A stretch of DNA of 64,000 bases from Cyrtodaria siliqua (taxonomy: Eukaryota > Mollusca > Bivalvia > Adapedonta > Hiatellidae). A program made the position numbers and the translations under genes. The notes below the pieces were generated by a model. It was not told the origin of the DNA. It saw nothing but the letters and a program-made list of their open reading frames with translations, and did no database searches. Location of the stretch: the NCBI GenBank assembly GCA_037043455.1, contig JAWPHD010011500.1:19367-83366 (forward strand). Direction: 5' to 3'. Numbering within the stretch: the stretch's first letter is position 1; every line of letters starts with the position of its first letter. Below, in pieces: positions 36,558 to 47,149 of the stretch.

Positions 36558-37262
36558 ACCAAAATGGTTTCAACCATAATCACAACAAATTAATCACTTC
36601 AGACCTTATGATTAATCTATATATCAAAATCTTGTTTGAGCACAATCTGTCTCAAACTATGTTTCAAACACTAGCCCATTTGAAACGACGTCTTCTTCTA
36701 AGCTTCGACGTGCGCTTGAAACTCAACCTAGTTTCTCAAGGGTACTTTGCTTCGCTTCTAACACAAGCCAACAAAGGCTAACTGAAACCATGTGTCCGAA
36801 AAATTCTGCAATTCAAATTACCCTTTCTCTCTTACGCAATTAACTTAAATTTACAGCATTGGCAAAGTGAATCCGAAAAGTCCGAACGGTCCCAATCAAT
36901 TTCGTTTAAACTTGCGCTAAAAAAAACTACCCTTAAGCAGACAGACAATATAATGGCCTAAGTCGCGATTCTTATAGACAACTGAACAACCAAATGACCA
37001 CAATGGTTTCAATCATAATCACCACAAACTAATCACTTCAGACCTTTTGATTAATCTATATATCAAAATCTTGTTTGAGCACAATCTGTCTCAAACTATG
37101 TTTCAAACAACGTCTTCTTCTAAGCTTCGACGTGCGCTTGAAACTTAACCTAGTTTCTCCAAGGATACTGGTGTACGCTTCGCTTCTAACACAAGCCAAC
37201 AAAGACTAACTGAAACCATGTGTCCAAAAAATCCTGCAATTCAAATTACCCTTTCTCTCTTA
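36558..37262. repeat. Direct duplication of ~280 bp (36558-36840 and 36996-37262)
   Basis: Both copies contain GATTAATCTATATATCAAAA, AATCTGTCTCAAACTATG, CTTCTAAGCTTCGACGTGCG and CAAATTACCCTTTCTCTCTT in the same order. The second lacks about 20 bases after CAAAC and has a short insertion before CGCTTCGC. The second copy stops right at a Naiad tail (37268). Confidence 0.85.
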
Positions 37263-37267
37263 CGACG

Positions 37268-37515
37268 CGCGGAAACAAATAATAATTACAAAGATAAATA
37301 AAAGGCAAGATATAACATCACAAACATAAAAAGGTTCACAATAGGGCTACCGCACGGGAACGGTCAGTGGCAAAAAAAAGCCGCAGTGGGTTTAAACCAG
37401 ATTATATAGTACACCAAACCTCACCATCCAAATACTACGGGACAGTGTATATAAAGGCAATCCCAGCCAGGTTATATTATTTAATAAACAAGGCAGCATT
37501 GCTAGGTAATATAAT
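37268..37515 (-). mobile_element. Naiad 3' tail fragment (minus)
   Basis: Tail landmarks in order on the plus strand: AAAAGGCAAGATATAACATC, AATAGGGCTACCGCA, GGGAACGGTCAGTGGCA, TTTAAACCAG, ACACCAAACCTCAC, GGGACAGTGTATATAAAG and ACAAGGCAGCATTGCTAGG. No coding part is present, so it is 5'-truncated. Confidence 0.7.
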
Positions 37516-37519
37516 ATAG

Positions 37520-38360
37520 GCTGAAAAGGGGATCCATAGGAAGCAACAAACACAAACTAAGTTCATTTACACCGCAAACATATAACTCTTTAATTTAAAA
37601 ACGCTTCTTGTCTTTGACAAATTGTTGAACCTCGACAACGGTAGCATTGTCGAAGGTTCGAACTTCACTGGAGCCTTCTTACCTATTAACCCTATTCAAA
37701 TATGTTTATAATTATATTTAATGTTTATAATATTTTGACTGCCATAAAATGAATTCATAATGATTTATGTGTATGGTTATTTCGGCTTATTCGTCAGCAT
37801 ATTGACTGCAGCAGTCTTGGGTTTATGGTTGTTGTACAATGTTATTTCTCATCCAATTGTCGATAACGACATCTGAGGTCCCCATAGGGACGGAAAATTG
37901 ACAGCAACCGCAAATTGTGTCATTTTTTTCTCTCAGTGTATGATGCTCATCTAGTTTTCCAGGAACAATTATCAGGACTAAAACGGAACGTTTATTTAGG
38001 AGTCATCTCTGGGAGACTGATACACATACAAGGCGAAGTATGAGTTTGTTTAAATTTATTTCTCATAGTGTCTGTGCACTATTCACATTAATTGCACCAT
38101 CCACAAGGTCAGCTGACGATATGACGCGGTTCTCTCTGCAGTCAACGAATATTTTAAAAAAGGAAAAGATGCCAGTGTTAATAAAAAATGTCAAACGTTA
38201 CAATTTATCAAAAATCATTGGAAAGACAGACTTCAAACAAGTTTTTCCTCAAATCACTAAGCTCTGCAATGTCAACAAAATTACGAGTCTGACACCTTCC
38301 GCACAGCTACTTCTACATGAATTGTTGTTGTTTTTTCGAGTGTATCCTCGATAACTCAGT
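37520..38360. other. No recognised element; one unassigned open frame
   Basis: Single-copy-looking sequence between two Naiad tails. It holds an open frame of 104 codons at 38040-38354 on the plus strand, described separately. Confidence 0.4.
38040..38354 (+). CDS. Unrecognised 104-residue open frame
   Basis: I do not recognise this frame. It starts with a short basic-hydrophobic stretch (MSLFKFISHSVCALFTLIA, then PSTRSADD) that could act as a signal peptide. The rest is lysine-rich (ILKKEKMPVLIKNVKRYN) without Cys pattern or known motif. It ends where the next Naiad tail begins, so its stop may belong to the insertion. Chance occurrence in AT-rich DNA is the more likely explanation; it could also be a fragment of an exon. 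Confidence 0.12.
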   Translation: MSLFKFISHSVCALFTLIAPSTRSADDMTRFSLQSTNILKKEKMPVLIKNVKRYNLSKIIGKTDFKQVFPQITKLCNVNKITSLTPSAQLLLHELLLFFRVYPR

Positions 38361-38364
38361 GGTT

Positions 38365-38872
38365 GACAATATAAAAGTCGAACAGGAAATGCAACTTTCA
38401 CGGAACACAGTACACCCAAAAAGAAACGAAAAACGACAAACATAAATGGCAATGTTAATACGGAATAAAGGCATAAGAGTCACAAACACAAATAGGTTGA
38501 TAATAGGGCTCCCGCATTGGAACGGTCAGTGGCAAAAAAGGGCCGCTGGGGGTTTAAACCAGGCCTTGAATTCACCAACCATTCTTGAGAATATTCTTAG
38601 ACTTTAGCTCAAGTATGCAAATTTCAATAACAAATATTTCTAGAAATTTACAGAACATTCATAGAAAGCTACTATGTATAAATATGATGCATATTAATTA
38701 ATAGCAACTTCTTACGATTGTTTATCTTTGAACGTCATGGAAATATTTGGGTTCCCAGGTTCTAGGGTGCACCAAACCTCACAATTACCCTACTGTCATC
38801 CCAATAAAACGGGACAGTGTAAATAAAGATATAACACCATGAACTATTCTCTAAGCAACAAGGCAGCATTAA
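38365..38872 (-). mobile_element. Naiad 3' tail of copy D, split by a MITE
   Basis: Tail landmarks run from AAAAGTCGAACAGGAAATGC (38371) to CTAAGCAACAAGGCAGCATT (38853-38872). They are interrupted at 38564-38754 by a small inverted-repeat element and cut off at 38872 by the LINE. Naiad coding sequence resumes at about 40815 after the LINE, so this tail most likely belongs to copy D. About 200 bases of tail are missing at the LINE junction. Confidence 0.7.
38564..38754. mobile_element. MITE of the ACCAACCATTCTT family, copy 1
   Basis: Inserted into the Naiad tail at a CCAGG site that is now present on both sides (38559-38563 and 38755-38759). Its left arm (CACCAACCATTCTTGAGAAT and onward through CTCAAGTATGCAAATTTCAA) matches the right arm of the copy at 59.86-60.11 kb in inverted form. 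The right arm is shortened by deletion. No coding capacity. Confidence 0.7.
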
Positions 38873-40803
38873 TGAATGAATGAATGAATGGTGTTTTAAG
38901 CACGTCGACACATAAATAGGTAATACTGTGCGTAGAAATTGATGAAAAATGAAGAAATGAAGAAGTAATTAAAAATTAATGTAAATATATAAAGATAAAA
39001 CTATTTACAAATAAGGTATGATATTGTAGTAATTTAAACTATATATGTAAATCAACAGATGCCCGTCAACGGGTATATAAATAAGTAAATATATATAAGA
39101 ACATATTATAATGATTTATAAAGTCTAATTTCTTTCAGGAAATCTGAAACAAGACTAAAATCTATAGTATCAAATAACTCTTTCATAGTATTAACATTGT
39201 AGTACCTTTGACGCATAGGATCAAAGTCTACACATTCCAACAATATGTGTTTGACCGTTAGCGGTGCAAACCAGGGTATACATTCTGGTATTTGCTCACC
39301 TTGTAATAAATATTAATGATTATAACGTGTATGCCCTATCCTTCACCGGGCTAGCACAAATTCTCCTCGACGAATGGGTCTACTAAAAGAACGCCATTCT
39401 CCGAGAAACGGTTTAATTGAATGGAGTTTATTGTTAACTGACAAATCCCAAGCGGCTTGCCAAGAGTTACGAACATATGCGTTAATACTACTTTTAAAAT
39501 CAGTATAAGGTAATTTGGCATTAGATATACGTAAACATAATGCTGCTTTAGCAGGACTATCAGCTCTATCATTACCACGTATTCCTACATGGCTTGGAAG
39601 CCAGCAGAAAATAATAACATTATCAACTATAAGAGAATTGTACTTTTGTAAAAGTTGAAGCACAACTGGGTTATCATGTTTCATATTACCTAGGACTTGA
39701 AGTGAAAGGGAGTCAGAAAATATTACAAAATGGTCATCATCAGATTCCTGAATATAGCTGAAAAGATAAAGACCGTGTCAGGCAGGCGGCTCTTTATGCT
39801 GTGTTTGTGAACAACAGGTGCTGCAGCTACCTTATCTCCATCTTTAGAACCATCTGTGTATATATGTTGAAAGTTACTGTATTTCGATTTAATTTCATTA
39901 AATTTGCTTTGAAAGACAGCAGGGTCTGTCCTGGATTTTTTTACTATTACAAAGATCAAAAATAATTGTTGGTGTTTCCAAAGTCCACGGTGGAATGTGT
40001 GGTACTTTGTACTTGGCAATCAAATTTAGGTCGATTTTAGTGTCTCTTAATTTTGGTTTAAACCGAAGAGCAAATGGTCGAATGACCTTCGGTTTTCGAT
40101 CAAAAAGAGGTTCATAACTATGGTTAAAACAATATTGAAAGTTGGGTTTAAAGGGTTAGATTGTAATTTAATGGCATATTGAAGGGCTAATTTGTTTACG
40201 TCTGTGAGACAGTGATGGTTCATTAGCTTCAACATATAGACTTTCGGCTGGTGATGTACGAAAGGCACCTAAAGGTCTCACTACACAGTTAGCTCCCTTG
40301 AAAGCCACGGTATAATTCTTGCGCCTAAAAAGTAGTAGTGTGTTCTTCGGTTTTAAATATTTTTAAAAATTGCGGACAGATATGTTTATTGTTGTTGCCG
40401 GTGAGATGAACAGAGTCTGAAATTGGATGTGCAGCTATTAGATGACACTGTCACCAAAATAAGGCAGCGTTATGGGTGTTGAAGAAGAGTAGGAATTCTG
40501 ATCCAAACTCTGGAGTTAAAGCCCAAAATAGTGCATTGGAGGACACCTCTAATTAAAAAAAAAACCTGGTCAACGTACCAGATTTTGTACAGTTTTGTGT
40601 GAGAAAATGACTTGGTTACATAAAAATGTACCGGTTAGCTTGGAAACTTCCTGTTTGGAATGGCCCTGTACACTGTATTCATATAGGCCAACATAGTAAA
40701 AATGAACTGTGTAGTGAGACCTGAAGTGAGTCGTAATCCTTGATTAAGTATAGGATCGAGCATCTGCAAATATGACTTGCGAGTCGATCCATATACTATT
40801 GGG
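38873..40803 (-). pseudogene. I-like LINE copy 2, 5'-truncated, with TTCA-repeat tail
   Basis: Same family as the LINE at 25.8-30.8 kb. On the minus strand it begins (truncated) near 40803 within the IVYGSTRKSY region, is interrupted by a TIR element at 40273-40722, and continues with YVEANEPS-like sequence. RNase H follows with HIYTDGSKDGDKVAAA (near 39865-39820) and CWLPSHVGIRGNDRAD (39600-39555). The C-terminal segment has SFSRPIRRGEFVLAR, and then, after frameshifts, a Cys-containing end (CIPWFAPLTVKHILLECVDF, near 39280-39220). The 3' end is an AATG/CATT repeat at 38873-38892. This copy preserves the RNase H and 3' end that copy 1 has lost. Confidence 0.85.
40273..40722. mobile_element. 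450-bp TIR element nested in the LINE
   Basis: Ends are perfect 18-bp inverted repeats: AGGTCTCACTACACAGTT (40273-40290) and AACTGTGTAGTGAGACCT (40705-40722). Comparison with the uninterrupted LINE near 26722-26750 shows the target was around GCACTTAAGGCGAG. The flanks now read CTAA and GAAG, so a TTAA-like duplication is possible but not proven. There is no transposase; it is a non-autonomous DNA element of uncertain superfamily. Confidence 0.85.
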
Positions 40804-40814
40804 TGACTATTAAG

Positions 40815-43220
40815 CCATATGAACGTGATCATGACCAATGATCTTACGAAGTTTGTAAATCACGTCACTTGTCGCAGAAGAGTCTTAAATTAAATTACTT
40901 TCATATTTGGAAAGAAGATCAGGGTTACGATAATAAAATTGTGTAAATGTTTTACGAAGTTTATGGTAACAGTAGCCCTGATGGAGTAGCTTTTTAGTTA
41001 TACGAAGATTACGAATATTAAAGTCCTTAACACGACTACCAGCTCTAGAAAAACGAATAAGTTCTGACACATAGACCCTATAAGAAGTTGTTCGGGGAAC
41101 ATCCCCATCTAAATGGGGATAATTGACAATATCAAAATTAAAATCATCTCTCTTGTCATAGATTTTGCTAATTATTTCACCATTTTCAATATAGATATGT
41201 AAATCGAGAAAAGAAGCGTTAGTATCAGAAATATTAGCTTTGTTAAGTTGAAGTTCTTTAGGATATACCAACAATTTGGCTATAAACGGTAGTTCCGTTC
41301 CATACCTGATAAAAATATTATCTAGTAGAAAAATATGTGATTCACAAACTTCATGGCAAGCCCACATAGTGTAATTGTCCAAACTCATGTTAGTAAAATA
41401 CGCTTTAATATTGTTACAGGCCAAAAACGTAGTATTTTCGCTAGCAAAAGTTGTCTTCGATAAGGTTGTGTGGTAAAGTTGTATATAATTAGAAAAACCA
41501 TAAGTACTTATAGATGAAGCTTGACATTTATTGCAAATGTTATGAAGAACGTCGCGTGATTTTTTACTAGACCAAAATAAATGTTTCATAAGCTTTAGTA
41601 CAATAATGTTTAACGTGATATTTAACGGCAATAGGACAAGATGTTAAAAGATATTTGTAGTGGTGCAAGAACTAGAATTGGAAATAAAACGGGCGTTATA
41701 CGGTTGTTTGTGTAATTTGGGAATCCAGTACATCATGCTTTTCGTCTATTCCAGCCTTGAAAATCTTGCTCTGAGTGATATGCGTCGAAACAACATTATC
41801 TTCAGTGGATTGAACTGGAGTAAACGAATTAGTACTCCCAAGTTCCTAAGATAAAAAATTGACGTAATGGACGCGTCAAACAATAATTATATTATTAGCT
41901 GCTTTATCAGCAGGAACTAAAACAAATTTATTATGAAATTCCTGAATTCCCGATTTTAAATTACGAAATGAAAACCTAGGTCTATGGGGCGGTATTGGGG
42001 GGTTAGCCGTATAGAAGTTAATACGGGTATCTATGATGCTGAAAATAGTATTTTTCCAAGTAGAAATGGAGTCAGGGTCAGCATGTTCTCTACGACAACA
42101 TTTAATACTAAAATCCTCAATGGATTGGGTGATCTGACCACGACATGCATTAAATGTATCACAGAAGGCAATCTATTCTTCGGACCTTTTGAAAACAAAT
42201 GCCGAATACATTTATCTTTAATACCAAAATTACCAGTAATGACGTGACCGGCGGAGCATAGCAAAATTTAGATGTTCTACACTCGCATTCCTTAGGAGTG
42301 TTATTTACTATATCAAGTTCAGACACTATTTTGTTGCAGTTGAAAATCATATTTCTAATTGGGTTTTTGTACTTGTAACAAATTATAGGATTTTCGGAAT
42401 TTTTGAAATATTTAGAAATAGAATCAACAACACGATTATCTCGAGAAATATTTGATATATCAATAAAAATCAATGCCCGTATTACGATAACGAATTTCTT
42501 AGAAAATGTCTGACGTGATCAGACTCCTTGTCAATATGGGGTCGGAGAACATGCTGCGTGTAGCTTTGAAATAGGGAAGCAGTGTTATACAAAGGATCTG
42601 TTCGAATGAAAATTCTGTCTGCTTCCTCGTCAATCAGCGTAAGTGAAGAAATGGATAGAGAGGTGACACAAGAAAGCATCGAGTGCTGTTCAGACTGTTT
42701 CAAAATAGTATGTTAATCAGCGACTGACATAGTAATACATGATTTCCGTTTGATGTTACCATTACGTCTACAACCATGAGACCTAGAGTTACGCTTTCGA
42801 AAGGAACATACAGCAAAAATGTCTCTTTTGAAATATATCCTTGTTGATAAATGTTATCATTAAGGCCCAGTGGAAAGGTGTCAGTTTTTGATCCACTTTA
42901 GTTCTGCTATATGTCTAGCTTTTATTTTAAAGTTTTTGGGTGCATCATTATCATAAATTATATATTCAACAGGTTGAACAGTGACGTTACTAAAACTATG
43001 ACCTGACTGACGAAAGGGTTGGTACAGGTAATTTTTTAACTTTTTGAGATTGCCCGCATTATATTTATGCTCACGGAATCGAACTTTTAAGGAACGACCT
43101 GTTTGTCCAACATATTGTATACCACAACGTGGTGCTATTCAAGTCAAAACATAAATGACGTGAGAAGTACGTCAATCAACATTTGAAGCTAGACATATAT
43201 TAAATATGCTACCATTAACA
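40815..43220 (-). mobile_element. Naiad (permuted Penelope-like) copy D
   Basis: Minus-strand element with the endonuclease upstream of the reverse transcriptase. Its 3' tail is probably the split tail at 38365-38872, separated by the nested LINE. The reverse transcriptase core has lost about 240 bases between the LDNIFIRYGTEL and YPKELQLNKAN phrases, which removes the GIPxGT and YLDD motifs. Confidence 0.85.
40830..43215 (-). pseudogene. Naiad ORF of copy D with in-frame TGA codons: GIY-YIG + CxC + reverse transcriptase
   Basis: The endonuclease is well preserved: CGIQYVGQTGRSLKVRFREH (43125-43066), then KYNAGNLKKLKNYLY, FRQSGHSF and KARHIAELKWIKN (to about 42882). Upstream, NVD-TGA-RTSHVIYVLT-TGA leads into PRCGIQ; the TGAs are at 43172-43174 and 43139-43141. 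Next come the basic linker RKRNSRSHGCRRNGNIKRK, FIRTDPLYN and HVLRPHIDKESDHVRHFLRN (42600-42490), and the CxC motif KECECRTSKFCYAP with CEC at 42279-42287. The reverse transcriptase N-part has VPADKAANNIIIV followed by TGA at 41876-41878 and RVHYVN, then WIPKLHKQPY (41730-41700), ACHEVCES and the C-terminal KIYDKRDDFNFDIVNYPHLD. Other damage includes several frameshifts, a TAA in SVAD-HTI, and deletion of the catalytic core. Inactive copy of a probable selenoprotein-encoding element. Confidence 0.85.
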
Positions 43221-43224
43221 GTGA

Positions 43225-44330
43225 CTTGCAATATAAATCGAAGGTACTGAGAGCATGGTGAACTATGATGCAATTGCGTCTTAGAATAAGGTCGTGTTTG
43301 ATTACAATGAAACCGGAACTGGATTCAAAATCCATACTGTTTGTTTACAACAGTTTTGATAAATCTTGAACAAGATTTGAGAAACCGCGAATCCTGCTCT
43401 CGGGATGGATTCGTGCAGATTCAAGACGGATCATTCGGAACACTTCGGCCAATGATGCTACGAATGACAACAGATCAGGCCTAAAAAAAGTGTTTTTTCG
43501 GGTAACATCTTCAAAAAAATTAGGTAGGGTTGGGATTTTTTGTTTATTAATTTGTTTTTTTCCTCTAACTTTGGATGGCTAAAACAGAACCTTGGATGGC
43601 GGACCTTGGAACAAGGTGTGTGTTGAATGTTCCATGCGTTAACTGTTATTTCATTAAATAAATAAAACATTCAATAGTAAATAAACTTAATAAACCTGAC
43701 AATCCTGTATTACTTATCAAAAGCTGTTCTTGTGTACACTGGTCACAGATAATGTTTTGCCATTTGCAGGCTTTGAAGGACAGATTTAAATTCAATGATT
43801 TCAAGACATATTAAGTCTTTTAATATTAAAATTTACCCAAGGGTTAAAATATTCATAAAGACCAGGCATTCACAATTTATTTTTATTTACCAAGTAATTT
43901 ATATTTTTGACTAGGGTTAAACAACAAACCACATTAAAAATACACTCATAAAAATATTGATGACTATTAAATATTTCTGTGTGTTTACTCAATTTATTAT
44001 TTTGTTCATGATGACTCTGACATCATTTCATTCATTTATATTTACATTTCTAATGTAAGTACACATACAAAACTAGAAACATCCATTTGACCATGAATCA
44101 CATTGTAATTGCTTCACGCGCAGTTAAAACTATGACGTTTCAAGAAAAAACAAGTGAGGTGTGACGTGAGTATACCATAAAAGGTTAGGAAGGCAAGGCT
44201 TTACGTACGTTTACGCGGTCCCATTTGCCGTGATAAATATAGGTGTTATTCTGCATTTTTATCAATTTAGAGAAAAAAATGGTTGAGAAACGGGATATAT
44301 GGGTATTATTGAGTACAATAATAATATAAA
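43225..44330. other. No feature recognised
   Basis: AT-rich sequence upstream of Naiad copy D; the minus-strand 70-codon frame at 43458-43670 has no recognisable motif. The pseudo-LTR or 5' leader of the Naiad could begin here but I cannot define it. Confidence 0.4.
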
Positions 44331-44333
44331 TAT

Positions 44334-44484
44334 AAGGAATACATTTTATTTTTTTAACATTCACGGGACTATGAATAGCATCAGGTCACAAGCAAAGTTT
44401 ACAATCCCTTCTGGATTCACTTACTTATCACGTGACCTGATGTTATTCAGTGCCATGAATGTTAAAAAATAAAATGTATTCCTT
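44334..44484. mobile_element. Foldback MITE, 151 bp
   Basis: Nearly the whole segment is a palindrome. AAGGAATACATTTTATTTTT at the left faces AAAAATAAAATGTATTCCTT at the right, and the pairing continues through AACATTCA/TGAATGTT and AGGTCAC/GTGACCT. The loop is about 45 bases. Flanks AAATAT and AAATAC could be an eroded target-site duplication. Confidence 0.85.
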
Positions 44485-44489
44485 AAATA

Positions 44490-45990
44490 CATTGGATTGA
44501 GTAATAATATAGTGGTTTAGTGGTAAATGTATATTCTGATGAAGGCCTTTGGCCGAAAGCTAATAAATTGAGTAAACATAAAGAAATGTTTATTGTACAG
44601 ATCCCTATGGGTCACAAAAATAGAAGCAAACCTTTCTTTAGGCCGTATATTATTGAGATAAGGCCAAAAAAATAGGTGTGTAACTTTTTTAAGCAAAAAA
44701 AAAAAATCCCTACCCACCTACTCTATTTTATTTAGAGCTGCTAGGGGAAACACACCTCTTTTTTAGTCTAATACAGATTGTGAATCTTATGTGTGTTTTT
44801 TTAAATATCACTCATTGTTTCTTATTCATTCAGATTCATTTATAATATCAATAATTCAATGCTATACAGAACTACATTATGGCTAAAATTTATTTTCATT
44901 TAGCATTTGATTATAACGTACGGATTTACCAAACCAGATTCATCAAACCGGTTTCGGTTTTATTTATTTATTTATTTTTTTGCATGGTGTTTTAAGCCAT
45001 TTATCAACAGAACAATTAGGTTATGTATGGCGGCCAGTTTAATTGGTGGGGGAAGACCTCAGCTATTTGAGACGAACTCAGATACAAAATTCCCCGCCAT
45101 TCTGTCTAAGCTACGCAATTTCATCTAATGGGATTCAATTTCGGTACAGTCTGGCACAATCACGCGTTCTGTTCTGTTACACATGTATTCATAAAACATC
45201 AAACACCACATAGCTTTACGATTACATTGTTCAGAATGTAATGACCACCTCTCAAAGAGACGCGCGGGAATGGTTACCGTCCGTGTTATCGAGGTATAGA
45301 CAGGCGATGTGTACCTGTAGGGTACCAGATGAAATTTCGCGCGCAATTGGGGAAGGAATTACAAAGGATAGTTGCTTATGCGATAACCATTACTGACCAA
45401 ACCTATTAAATATTATATGAAGACTATACAGGCCAGGTCACAACATATATGTATAGTTCTTAAATATATAAATCCAAGAAAGATGGAAGATATCCGTTTG
45501 ATGGTGTTGCAAGAGAAATAAAGTATAAAAATTATCTGGTTACAAATCTCAATAAACTATCCTAGGAGATCAATACGGCGTATGAATATATTGTTGGACA
45601 TGTTATGCAAGATCACGTGATGATCACGTGATGATGATGATTGATCTATGTATAGACCGCACAGCAAAACGATGGATAGCTATATAAACAATATATAACT
45701 TAAACAATGTGTCGAAGAAATTATTTGAAATTTCTAAATGACATTACCTTATTTGTATCCGCACTAGAAAAGAAGAAACACCTGTTAAAATATGGGTCTT
45801 CTTTTTCAGGCAATGCGTCGATTCATCAGTGAGGCTGTAGTTAGGATTCGTGAAAAAACACGGTAACTATAGCTTGATAAACAAGTTCACCATGCTAAAA
45901 ATTGCAACAAATGCATCTCTTAGCAGTGCACTTACTTATAGAAGAAAACACTCTGCGTCTAGATTGAATAAAACGATGTCTGAATGGAGA
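44490..45990. other. No gene recognised; short palindrome pair
   Basis: About 1.5 kb with only short unrecognised open frames. At 45611-45632 the 11-bp palindrome GATCACGTGAT occurs twice in tandem, each holding an E-box CACGTG; regulatory meaning is unknown. Confidence 0.4.
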
Positions 45991-45994
45991 CGTT

Positions 45995-46232
45995 ACGTGA
46001 TGTTTTCTCAAAACAGGTGATCCAAGAGGTATTAATGAAAATTTTGAGCCGTTATTAAAAATCCTGGTAAAAGTATTGGAAGGAACATGGCATGAGGTTG
46101 ACGAATAAAGATTTAAATGTGTAAGACGTACAAATGCTAAGATCTAAGAAATGTAGAATTATTATGTGGAATTTGTATAGATGACGCAGAGTGTAACCGA
46201 AGAGGAGACATATATATTTTAAGTGTTTTTGT
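45995..46232. repeat. Family B fragment
   Basis: Matches 23.01-23.25 kb in order: TCTCAAAACAGGTGATC, TTGAGCCGTTATTAAAA, TCCTGGTAA, GGAAGGAACAT and GATGACGCAGAGTGTAACCG. The copies are diverged by substitutions and small indels. Confidence 0.55.
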
Positions 46233-46394
46233 TAAAAGACTTTAAAGAGAATTCTGTGAAAGCGAAATAAGGGCCAATTAGTCATTATTAGAGATACTAC
46301 GTCATTATTTACAGCTACAACCACTCTGGCGGAGGCATATCTGATTGTACGTGTTATCTCATGTTCATGGAGGATGAGCCTGGCATGTTCATTC

Positions 46395-46468
46395 CTGTTA
46401 TGCGCCATATAACAGTTCATGTGTTGGTGCGCCTTAAAACCCCAATTCAGTTCAATTCAATTCATCTC
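46395..46468 (+). mobile_element. SINE 3' end fragment
   Basis: GCGCCATATAACAGTTCATG, GTTGGTGCGCCTTAAAACCC and a tail of three ATTCAATTC-like repeats match the end of the complete SINE at 53574-53848. The head is missing. Confidence 0.6.
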
Positions 46469-46689
46469 CTACGCAGCGTGCTGTCCCAGTATATGTCAAT
46501 GGGACGTATAACCACATTTCATACATTAATTATCAAGGAAATATACAATAGGAGTCCAGTTTTCCATTTGAATGAGACAGTTAGCGTCATATTTTTAATG
46601 ACATGCAGTTGTTTGTATTCGACAATAGTGCTGTCAGGCAACGCACCATTTAAGGTACTCCAGACTCTGACCTATATTCATACTCCTCT

Positions 46690-47145
46690 TCAACATCCAT
46701 AAAGCGTCTCCGTGGCCGAATGGTTAACGATGTTGCGTTGTAAACCTTCGCCTCTCACCGCTGCGGGTTCGAATTCCACTGGGAGCTCGACTGTAAACCC
46801 CCATCGGCCTTTTTCACCACTATTGTCAACCCTTGTGTGTTTGTGAGGTCTTATTTTTCCTCTTATTCATTTGTATATATAGTTGTTTTTGTTTCTGTGT
46901 GTGTTTATGGTTGACTGTCGTCCTTGAATGCTACTTTTCCTGTTCGAAATTTATATCTATATTGTAAGTGAGGAAGTGTCGATTCTAACGGATGGCGGGA
47001 GGTGTACAGTACTGGTTCTACACAGGAAGAGTGGGTGGTCTGCCTCCACCACACAAAGAAATGACAAAAAATCGACCGTCATATATAACTTTACACGTGT
47101 TGAAAATGACTTAAACACCATACAAACAAATCAACATCCATAAAG
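46690..47145 (+). mobile_element. tRNA-derived SINE with 15-bp target duplication, split by a Naiad tail
   Basis: TCAACATCCATAAAG occurs at 46690-46704 and again at 47131-47145, a perfect 15-bp target-site duplication. The body starts with a tRNA Ser/Leu-like head (GTGGCCGAATGGTTAACG A box, GCGGGTTCGAATTCC B box near 46768-46782). It continues after an interruption with GTGAGGAAGTGTCGATTCTA and GGTTCTACACAGG (46965-47030), which match the SINE at 53.6 kb, and ends in an A-rich CAAACAAA. The interruption at 46786-46960 is a Naiad 3' terminus. Confidence 0.75.
46786..46960 (+). mobile_element. Naiad 3' terminus nested in the SINE
   Basis: Plus-strand tail sequence: ACCCCCATCGGCCTTTTTCA, ACTATTGTCAACCCTTGTG, TTATTCATTTGTATATATAG, GGTTGACTGTCGTCCTTGAA and TTTTCCTGTTCGAAATTTAT. 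Only about 170 bases of the 3' end are present, so this is a strongly 5'-truncated insertion, younger than the SINE it splits. Confidence 0.7.
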
Positions 47146-47149
47146 GTGA

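Noticed and set aside
45611..45632. Regulatory E-box cluster
   Set aside because: Two tandem copies of an 11-bp palindrome in otherwise anonymous DNA are not enough to claim a regulatory element.
46705..46785. Functional tRNA-Ser or tRNA-Leu gene
   Set aside because: A and B boxes are present but acceptor arms do not pair, and the segment is part of a SINE with its own target-site duplication.
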